This document shows, one piece after another, positions 7,930-13,188 of a DNA stretch of 13,188 nucleotides (the first letter of the stretch is position 1; the number at the start of each line of letters is the position of its first letter). The DNA lies in contig CALDQY010000126.1 in NCBI GenBank assembly GCA_937911445.1, forward strand, positions 1-13,188. The letters are read 5' to 3'. Both the position numbers and the translations under genes were made by a program. The notes under the pieces were generated by a model. The model was given only the letters and a program-made list of their open reading frames with translations, made no database searches and was not told where the DNA came from. This DNA is from an uncultured Rhodobiaceae bacterium (lineage in GTDB: Archaea > Thermoplasmatota > Poseidoniia > Poseidoniales > Poseidoniaceae).

Positions 7930-8256
7930 ATGTCACAAGGCATGCATTTGTCAAACACTGAAACTGTACCAGGAAAACTCATCACCGCTTCTTACGGTCT
8001 TGTTCAAGGCTCAACCGTACGCGCCAAGAACGTCTTCAAGGACATCGGTGCAGGATTCAAGAACATGGTTGGTGGAGAACTCAAAGCGTACACTGAGTTG
8101 CTCCAAGAAGCCCGAAATGAAGCCCTCCAGCGGATGATGATGGATGCACAGGCACGTGGTGCAAACGCCATCGTCAACGTACGATTCGCAACTTCCGCTG
8201 TTTCAGGTGGCGCTGCTGAATTGTTTGCTTATGGAACTGCTGTTACTGTACAATGA
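7930..8256 (+). CDS. YbjQ/DUF74-family protein, soluble
   Basis: The 108-residue product has the conserved pattern of the YbjQ (UPF0145, 'heavy-metal-binding') family: a start strand with TETVPGKLI, then VRAKNVFKDIGAGFKNMVGGE, a helix rich in AR and A (LLQEARNEALQRMMMDAQ), GANAIVNVRF and a final ELFAYGTAV strand. Members form small oligomeric rings; the metal-binding label in databases comes from structural similarity and this copy has no cysteine, so metal binding is doubtful. No signal peptide or membrane helix is visible, so it is probably cytoplasmic. It stands 42 bases after pheS and only 9 bases before a second, membrane-anchored copy, with which it is surely co-transcribed. A weak TATA-like GATAAA at about 7902-7907 could serve the pair. 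Confidence 0.85.
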   Translation: MSQGMHLSNTETVPGKLITASYGLVQGSTVRAKNVFKDIGAGFKNMVGGELKAYTELLQEARNEALQRMMMDAQARGANAIVNVRFATSAVSGGAAELFAYGTAVTVQ

Positions 8257-8265
8257 GGCGGTCAC

Positions 8266-8763
8266 TTGGAGCCATTCATCATCATTTTCTACTTCATGAT
8301 TTTCGTCATCTCCGTTGCACCTACGCTTGGTTCATGGATTTTCGGAAATTGGCATCAAGGCCGAATTATAGATCGCTTGGCAGCCGAAGAAAAGGCATTG
8401 AATGACTCTGGAGCAGGTCATCCAATCAACAACCTCTCGAAGCCTAGTCAAACAAACGATGTTGAATCATCCATGCTTGTCATGTCGGGTGTTACAGTTG
8501 GTCCTTCGTGGTGGCAAATGATGCTTGGAGGTTGGAAGAACTTCTTCGGTGGAGAGATTAAGTCCTTCGACAAGATGCTCCTTTATGGACGCCGCAAAGT
8601 CTTGCACGACATGCGCGTCCAAGCACTTCAACAAGGATTTGATGAAGTAATCAACGTTCGAGTCGAAACGTCCATGATTACAAAGAAGTCGCAAAAAGAT
8701 GACAGGACCGCTGGTTACGAATTCATTGCATATGGTACCGCCATTAAGTATGTCAGGTCCTAA
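8266..8763 (+). CDS. YbjQ/DUF74-family protein with N-terminal membrane helix
   Basis: The 165-residue product starts with a hydrophobic helix (about residues 3-24, PFIIIFYFMIFVISVAP), a charged linker with GRIIDRLAAEEKAL, then a YbjQ domain from about residue 65 to the end. The domain keeps the same landmarks as the preceding gene: GGWKNFFGGEIKSF, a helix YGRRKVLHDMRVQALQQ, the strand VINVRVETS and the final YEFIAYGTAIK. It starts with TTG; GAGG about 8 bases upstream and the 9-base gap to the previous gene support that start, while the ATG at 8296 would cut off half the helix. The two adjacent copies suggest a mixed soluble and membrane-tethered complex, perhaps at the inner face of the membrane. 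Function is unknown. Confidence 0.82.
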   Translation: MEPFIIIFYFMIFVISVAPTLGSWIFGNWHQGRIIDRLAAEEKALNDSGAGHPINNLSKPSQTNDVESSMLVMSGVTVGPSWWQMMLGGWKNFFGGEIKSFDKMLLYGRRKVLHDMRVQALQQGFDEVINVRVETSMITKKSQKDDRTAGYEFIAYGTAIKYVRS

Positions 8764-8782
8764 CGTTAAGTAGTAAATCGTG

Positions 8783-8799
8783 CCCCAAGTATCTTGGGG
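8783..8799. promoter_or_regulatory. Perfect inverted repeat upstream of the CD36-like gene
   Basis: CCCCAAG-TAT-CTTGGGG has two perfect 7-base arms around a 3-base centre, ending 7 bases before the ATG at 8807. It could be an operator for a dimeric repressor placed over the transcript start, or a leader hairpin. A tight hairpin of this size would hinder initiation at 8807 if transcribed. No strong TATA box precedes it; the nearest AT-rich stretch is TTAAGTAGTAAAT at about 8766-8778. Confidence 0.45.
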
Positions 8800-8806
8800 A
8801 ACACCT

Positions 8807-11524
8807 ATGGGAAATGAAAAACTAATCGCAGGAGCAGTCATGATTCTCTTGAATTTGGTACTCTTGTCACCGATCGCAACAAGCATGGTAGAAGACGCAG
8901 TTGAAGACAACTTTGAGACGTATCCATACGATACGGCTTGTGCTGATTCAGACTGTACAACCGCAGAAGAAGACTGGGCGTCGTCCACGTCTGATCGTAG
9001 TTACTACGCTTGGAACTTGACCAATGCAGATGCAGTCATGGCTGGAGAAGCTCCAGTTTACGAGAAGTTGGGTCCGTTTGATTACGAGATTACGACCACT
9101 CGAAACATCATTGCATTCGACGAGGAAGCCGGTACACTCACCTACGATGAGTCCAAGGTATTCACTTGTGCAATGGACGATCCTGAGGATTGTAACACAC
9201 CAATTACACAACTCAACATTCCGTTCCAACCTCAAGTTGTTGGAGCAACTGGGTTGGCAATTGAGAACGTCATGGATTTGACCAAGGTCGGATTCAGTGC
9301 CGGTATCATGGCCATGGAATTGGAATCCTTCTCCGCTGCTAAAGTATCTGCTGAATGGGTTTCCAACACAATGGCTGGAGGCTACGTTGCATACACCGAT
9401 GGCGTAACATTGGATCCAGCAAATGCTTCGATTGTGATTGGTACGAATTGGTACGACCAGTTTGATGCTTACTTCGCAGCCATGAACCTGTCCGGTATGA
9501 ACAACATGCCAGGATTCCCTCCTACAGTAAGTTACACACAGGCAATTCAAGGACAGCAACTTGCAGCAGGTGGAGTCACTTTTGCTGGTAACGCATCAAT
9601 CACCGATCTGACTTACGCATTTGACTCCGCAGTCATGCCAACAACTGGCGATGATGTTTCACTCAGTGGAATGGTTGGTGTCATGGTTCTCGCTGGCCAC
9701 TGCGACGCATTCCCGACTGCTACCTATGATGAGGTCATGGCTGATGCAGCAAACGGCTTTGCCAATGTAGGAACCATGCAAAGAGCTGGTATCTGGGGCT
9801 TTACGGTTATGGCAAGCGAAACAATGCCAGACATTAACGCAACCATCGCCAACGATTACGCCGTATGCTTTGGTATGGGTGGTATGTTTGCTAACGTCTT
9901 TGGCGGAGCTGATGACGACTGGTTCGCTGACGCAACAGCAGTTGATGCTTCAACTCGAATCATGAACTATCTCGGTGTCGACATCGACAACACTGTTGCA
10001 ATGGGTCTCCTCTTCGGAGGTCAAGGCACAGATGAGCCGATGGGTCTCTTTGCTACCAACGAAGAAGGAACATCCTTCGGACTTGCTAACTTCATGGGTA
10101 TGGAAGCAGCCGATGCCATGGTTGCTTACGGACTTGACGCAGCACAATACGGTGCAATCGCAACATGGGCTGGCGGCTGGTTGTCCAGCGCCTCCTCTCT
10201 CCCAATGGTCCTTCTTGGTTCAGCAGGAACCATGACCGCGGAACAATTCGTCAACGTCACTTTCGGTGATGCAGATCCAGTCAACGGCGGCTACCTGGAC
10301 AACAGCCTCAACCTCGGTGGAGCTTGGGGAAGTGCTCTTATCCCAGCCTCTGAAGGTGCACCTTCAATCGCTCTTGATGCAGCCGTCTCTGGAAACATCC
10401 TCTACGGTCCTCTCGGACTCACAACTGCAACTGGTGCTACAATTTTCCTTTATGGAGAGCTTACTGGTATGACGCCACCGATTGATTTCACAACCATGGG
10501 GCCTGGTGCTCCTATGGAGTGGAACGCAACAACCGTTTCTGCACTCTATGGTGTTGACGCAAACGCTGCAAACGCCATGCGCACCCTGATGATGAGCGTC
10601 ATCTACGGTGACTTTGTCCCAGGACTCCTTGTCGACAGTTTCGGAAGCAGCGGTCCTTACATGACCATGCCACTGAACAACTGGCTCTACGGATGGTTCG
10701 ACCCAGTCAGCATGATGGTCGCTGAAGACCCAACTGCTCCATCCGCAGGATGGGCTAAGTTGGAAACCAACGAAACCTACTACGGATCTGGTGGCGTCTC
10801 TACAGGAAACGCCACCGTCTACGTCATGTGCACTGGACACAACGATGACTGTGAGAAGGGAGAAGCTGTATCTGAAGACGGTTCAAACGAACTTTCGTGG
10901 CGAAACACTGACATGATGATCGCAACGTTTGGTCTCATCACTGTTGAAACACTCGATGGAACCACTGGTGGTTTCCTCACTGGTGACGGTGACAAGGTCA
11001 ACGCTGGTGGCTACGCAGTTACTGATGTAACATGCACTGGAGACGACGAAGTCAAGGGCATCCCAGTTGATGTGTGCTCTGCATCCGTCGACCCAACAAC
11101 AAACCCAATCAGTGCGAAGCTCATAGCAAGCGAGTCGCTCCTTGCCGCAATGACACCTGCTCTTCCTGTCTACTTTGGCAGCGAGATCAACATGATGTCT
11201 GAGGAAATCTCTGGACTTATCATTGCTGGTGATTCAACATCCACATTCTACCTTGACACACGAACAGGAACCGATCTCGCATCCACTCCTGCAATGTCTG
11301 ACCTTCAACCTGTTTTCCAGATTGTCCAGGGTTCAGAGATTGAAGACGGAGATGCTGAAGACATGGAAAGTGCCATCATTCAGAACCAAGAATTCATGGG
11401 CTGGTGGATGAACTTTGACAACGGCTTCGATTATGTTGCCTTGCTGCTCTACATTGGTGGTGTCGCTTTGGTCATCATGCACTTCGTCATGGGTGGCCAA
11501 AAGAAGGACGAAATGTTCGAGTGA
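8807..11524 (+). CDS. CD36/SR-B/LIMP-2-like two-helix membrane protein
   Basis: The 905-residue protein has an N-terminal helix (about 4-27), a huge outside region and a C-terminal helix (about 877-896) followed by a short charged tail, the hairpin topology of CD36 proteins. Residues 66-120 follow the family's first block: YYAWNLTNADAVMAGE (CD36: F-x-V-x-N-P-x-E-V), then VYEKLGPFDYE (VxExGPYxYR) and a strand with FDEEAGTLTYDESKVF. Near the end (about 783-825) PVYFGSEINM, GLIIAGDST and TFYLDTRTGTDL resemble PHFL...DGLxP...TYLDIEPxTG. About 430 residues between are Ala/Gly/Met-rich and larger than in animal CD36 (about 470 in all). At least eight N-x-S/T sites and several close Cys pairs point outside the cell. 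Start ATG 8807 was preferred to GTG 8780, which would put the inverted repeat inside the gene. Lipid binding or transfer is inferred from the family only. Confidence 0.75.
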   Translation: MGNEKLIAGAVMILLNLVLLSPIATSMVEDAVEDNFETYPYDTACADSDCTTAEEDWASSTSDRSYYAWNLTNADAVMAGEAPVYEKLGPFDYEITTTRNIIAFDEEAGTLTYDESKVFTCAMDDPEDCNTPITQLNIPFQPQVVGATGLAIENVMDLTKVGFSAGIMAMELESFSAAKVSAEWVSNTMAGGYVAYTDGVTLDPANASIVIGTNWYDQFDAYFAAMNLSGMNNMPGFPPTVSYTQAIQGQQLAAGGVTFAGNASITDLTYAFDSAVMPTTGDDVSLSGMVGVMVLAGHCDAFPTATYDEVMADAANGFANVGTMQRAGIWGFTVMASETMPDINATIANDYAVCFGMGGMFANVFGGADDDWFADATAVDASTRIMNYLGVDIDNTVAMGLLFGGQGTDEPMGLFATNEEGTSFGLANFMGMEAADAMVAYGLDAAQYGAIATWAGGWLSSASSLPMVLLGSAGTMTAEQFVNVTFGDADPVNGGYLDNSLNLGGAWGSALIPASEGAPSIALDAAVSGNILYGPLGLTTATGATIFLYGELTGMTPPIDFTTMGPGAPMEWNATTVSALYGVDANAANAMRTLMMSVIYGDFVPGLLVDSFGSSGPYMTMPLNNWLYGWFDPVSMMVAEDPTAPSAGWAKLETNETYYGSGGVSTGNATVYVMCTGHNDDCEKGEAVSEDGSNELSWRNTDMMIATFGLITVETLDGTTGGFLTGDGDKVNAGGYAVTDVTCTGDDEVKGIPVDVCSASVDPTTNPISAKLIASESLLAAMTPALPVYFGSEINMMSEEISGLIIAGDSTSTFYLDTRTGTDLASTPAMSDLQPVFQIVQGSEIEDGDAEDMESAIIQNQEFMGWWMNFDNGFDYVALLLYIGGVALVIMHFVMGGQKKDEMFE

Positions 11525-11542
11525 AGTTGCTAGCATAGCATC

Positions 11543-11548
11543 AAATAT
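11543..11548 (+). promoter_or_regulatory. TATA-like box before the 281-residue membrane protein
   Basis: AAATAT lies about 23 bases before the ATG at 11569, the spacing expected of a leaderless archaeal transcript. The 44-base gap between the two genes otherwise holds no recognisable signal. Confidence 0.4.
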
Positions 11549-11568
11549 GACCAAATTGTGGTCGTAGC

Positions 11569-12414
11569 ATGGATAAGCGTGCTACGATAACGATTCTCGT
11601 AGGCCTAGGCATTTTTGCTGTCGGCATTATTGGATTCGTCATAGGCGGATTTGGTATCGCTGGAATCGAAGAATCCATGGAGTTCACGCTTGAAGAAGTA
11701 GACAATGGAACGATTTCCATCGAAGATCGTGATGGCTACGGTGAACTAGGTGTCACTTTTTGGGTCCAAGGTGATTACCTTGATGACGATAAAAATGGCA
11801 TTTGGGATGCCTGCGAAACTGTGACGATTACCGTGACTGAAACTCCTGAAATCAGTGAAAGATGGGACGATAACGCACAAAAACTTGCAGGGGGATTCTA
11901 CTCTGAGGTTGTGTTTGATTATGATGGCCGTGAATCCTCGGATTGCAGTTCGGACCCGTTCAACAAAAATCTTGATCGTTCTGAAAAAGGATACGTGAAG
12001 ATTGGTCGTGCATGTCTGGGCTGCCTTGCAGGAGATTTTCGTTTTGAATCGAATACCAACGTTTCTGTTACTTACGATGACATCCTTATCGCTGAAGTTG
12101 GTGAGGATGTTGGTCTGATTGCTATGGGCTTCCTTGGAGGGTCAGGAGCACTCTGCTGTGGAATCATCGTGATGCTGATCGGTGTGATTCTCATCTTCAC
12201 ATTGAAGGATGATGCCCCTGTTGAAATGTCAGTCAATGCTGATGGTACGTTCAGTATGGAGTCTACGCCGGACAATACCGTAGGTGTTGGTGTAAGTCAG
12301 TCCGTATCACAAATCACCACCTCTTCGGTCATTACAGAAGAAATGACGAAGGCTGAACCCTATCAATTCCCATCGACAGAATCTGCTCCGGAAATTGAAG
12401 AAAAAGCGGATTGA
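11569..12414 (+). CDS. Two-helix membrane protein with outside domain and acidic cytoplasmic tail, unrecognised family
   Basis: I do not recognise the 281-residue product. It has an N-terminal helix (about 6-33, ITILVGLGIFAVGIIGFVIGG), an outside domain of about 150 residues, a second helix (about 183-209, CCGIIVMLIGVILIFTLK) and a Ser/Thr/Glu-rich tail of about 70 residues expected in the cytoplasm. The outside domain carries a loop of the form DDDKNGIWD (about residues 77-85), like dockerin or EF-hand calcium loops, and cysteines at DACET, SDCSS and CLGCL that could form disulfides. The second helix and the LK-acidic/Pro-V-M junction after it closely resemble those of the next gene, so the two are probably paralogues. 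It follows the CD36-like gene by 44 bases on the same strand. Confidence 0.8.
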   Translation: MDKRATITILVGLGIFAVGIIGFVIGGFGIAGIEESMEFTLEEVDNGTISIEDRDGYGELGVTFWVQGDYLDDDKNGIWDACETVTITVTETPEISERWDDNAQKLAGGFYSEVVFDYDGRESSDCSSDPFNKNLDRSEKGYVKIGRACLGCLAGDFRFESNTNVSVTYDDILIAEVGEDVGLIAMGFLGGSGALCCGIIVMLIGVILIFTLKDDAPVEMSVNADGTFSMESTPDNTVGVGVSQSVSQITTSSVITEEMTKAEPYQFPSTESAPEIEEKAD

Positions 12415-12426
12415 GCCAAAATCGGC

Positions 12427-12440
12427 CCTCTACTTAGAGG
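12427..12440. promoter_or_regulatory. Inverted repeat just upstream of a TATA box
   Basis: CCTCTA-CT-TAGAGG has perfect 6-base arms and ends 5 bases before the GTTATAAC TATA box. Its position, at the BRE side of the promoter, suits a transcription-factor site. A weak role as the 3' end of the previous transcript is also possible, since it begins 12 bases after that stop codon. Confidence 0.35.
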
Positions 12441-12444
12441 CATG

Positions 12445-12452
12445 GTTATAAC
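12445..12452 (+). promoter_or_regulatory. TATA box of the last two-helix protein gene
   Basis: GTTATAAC is an 8-base palindrome centred 26 bases before the ATG at 12475, the classic archaeal distance from TATA box to a leaderless start. It therefore decides the start codon, since the upstream in-frame ATG at 12442 would lie before the box. Confidence 0.6.
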
Positions 12453-12474
12453 TCGCCAAGTGCTACAATGCATC

Positions 12475-13164
12475 ATGCATACAGCAGGTAAAGTATTGTT
12501 AATCATTGGTGGGGTAATTACAGCCCTTGGAATTGTTTTGATTGTAGGAGGTGCAGCAACTGCAAACCTTGACCCATCGAAAGAGAACTACTACTCAGGA
12601 AATGGTGGCGACACTTGGACCGTCCCTGGTGATGATTTCTACGCAGTCTACACTTCGAGTTCAGTCAATTGTGAATCGTTTGAAATGACAATTACGAGCT
12701 CAGATGACCCCGATTACAACCTCTTCAGTTCTTCTTGTGACTACGACAACGAAGACGATCTAATCGATGATGATTTCATCAAAGTCGGCGATATTGATTG
12801 GTTGACTACCATGGAGGGGGACACACTAAACTTTGGCCAAACATCCTCAACAATCTACGTTGTCGGTGAGTGGGAAGCAGTCGGAGACGCTGCTGGAGGA
12901 TTCCTTGCGGCAGCAGGTGGTGTATTGATTGCGATCTGTGGAGGTGTTATCCTCCTCATCGGTCTTATCCTCGCTTTGACCCTCAAGACAAAAGATCCCG
13001 TTATGATGCAACAGGGGCAAATGATGGGTGGTCAGATGATGGCAGGACAGATGCCTATGCAGCAAATGCCTGCACAACAAATGCAGATGCCAGCACAGCA
13101 GATGCCTGCGCAACAAATGCCTGCGCAAACAACGGCACAGCCATACGAGTACGAACAGAAGTAA
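12475..13164 (+). CDS. Two-helix membrane protein with Met/Gln-rich repeat tail, unrecognised family
   Basis: The 229-residue product has an N-terminal helix (about 6-28, VLLIIGGVITALGIVLIVGG), an acidic outside domain of about 110 residues with two cysteines (VNCES and SSCDY), a second helix (about 147-174, GGVLIAICGGVILLIGLILAL) and a cytoplasmic tail of about 50 residues made almost wholly of Met, Gln, Pro and Ala (repeats of QMPAQ), ending in PYEYEQK. The helix-tail junction TLKTKDPVMM resembles TLKDDAPVEM in the preceding gene, and the overall plan is the same, so I read them as paralogues with diverged outside domains. Start ATG 12475 follows the TATA box by 26 bases; ATG 12442 is the alternative. 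No function can be assigned; a role as partner or scaffold of the CD36-like protein is speculation from position. Confidence 0.8.
   Translation: MHTAGKVLLIIGGVITALGIVLIVGGAATANLDPSKENYYSGNGGDTWTVPGDDFYAVYTSSSVNCESFEMTITSSDDPDYNLFSSSCDYDNEDDLIDDDFIKVGDIDWLTTMEGDTLNFGQTSSTIYVVGEWEAVGDAAGGFLAAAGGVLIAICGGVILLIGLILALTLKTKDPVMMQQGQMMGGQMMAGQMPMQQMPAQQMQMPAQQMPAQQMPAQTTAQPYEYEQK
13021..13134 (+). repeat. Met/Gln/Pro/Ala coding repeat
   Basis: Imperfect 12 to 15-base units encoding variants of QQMPA recur at about 13060-13130, preceded by MMGGQMMAGQMPM. The units differ at third positions (cct/cca, gca/gcg, caa/cag), so they have been kept at the protein level rather than copied very recently. Confidence 0.75.
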
Positions 13165-13188
13165 TCACTCTTCTTCGTCTTCGTAAAG
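13165..13188 (-). CDS. Probable C-terminal end of a minus-strand gene (partial)
   Basis: Read on the minus strand, the last 24 bases give LYEDEEE followed by TGA, a plausible acidic C-terminus. The stop codon would directly abut the stop codon of the preceding + strand gene, as happens at 3755/3757. Only seven codons are visible, so this is weak evidence and no function can be given. Confidence 0.4.
   Translation of the reverse strand, partial: LYEDEEE

Noticed and set aside
9691..9720. An HCD tripeptide in the CD36-like protein that recalls the HCD of human CD36
   Set aside because: Three residues out of context, in a region I could not align with confidence; it is not used as evidence for the family call.
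11550..11562. Imperfect dyad ACCAAATTGTGGT before the 281-residue gene
   Set aside because: The arms do not pair well enough to distinguish it from chance.

Overview
The window looks like a piece of a planktonic archaeal genome, most likely a Marine Group II euryarchaeon (Candidatus Poseidoniales). The evidence is an archaeal/eukaryotic-type PheRS alpha chain, TATA-like boxes about 23 to 35 bases before several start codons with little or no leader, and tightly packed genes for surface proteins: a thrombospondin type 3 repeat protein, a lipoprotein and several two-helix membrane proteins. The lineage is inferred from this gene style; no rRNA or other phylogenetic marker is present apart from pheS.

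Left part (1-3755, + strand): two exported proteins. The first, cut by the left edge, is a GDSL/SGNH esterase or lipase fused to a long Ca-binding thrombospondin type 3 tract and a C-terminal membrane anchor. The second is a lipoprotein with at least five Asp-box (BNR) motifs, so probably a sialidase-like beta-propeller. Both fit surface breakdown or binding of organic matter.

Middle (3757-6343): an acyl-CoA/fatty-acid desaturase on the minus strand, whose stop codon lies one base from that of the preceding gene, and a divergent MscS-type mechanosensitive channel. The two diverge from an intergenic region holding a strong TATA box. Both proteins end in long charged, probably coiled-coil tails.

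Right part (6400-13164, all + strand): pheS without pheT, then two YbjQ/DUF74-fold proteins (one soluble, one membrane-anchored), then a 905-residue two-helix protein whose ends resemble the eukaryotic CD36/SR-B/LIMP-2 scavenger receptor family, then two smaller, mutually similar two-helix proteins with large outside domains and long cytoplasmic tails. The CD36-like gene and its neighbours are the most unusual content: CD36 proteins bind lipids and lipoproteins at eukaryotic membranes, and here a homologue seems to sit in an archaeon near a desaturase, a surface esterase and other surface proteins. A functional link between these genes is inference from proximity only. The last 24 bases probably hold the 3' end of a minus-strand gene.

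No rRNA, tRNA, CRISPR array, insertion sequence or gene-free stretch over 300 bases was found.
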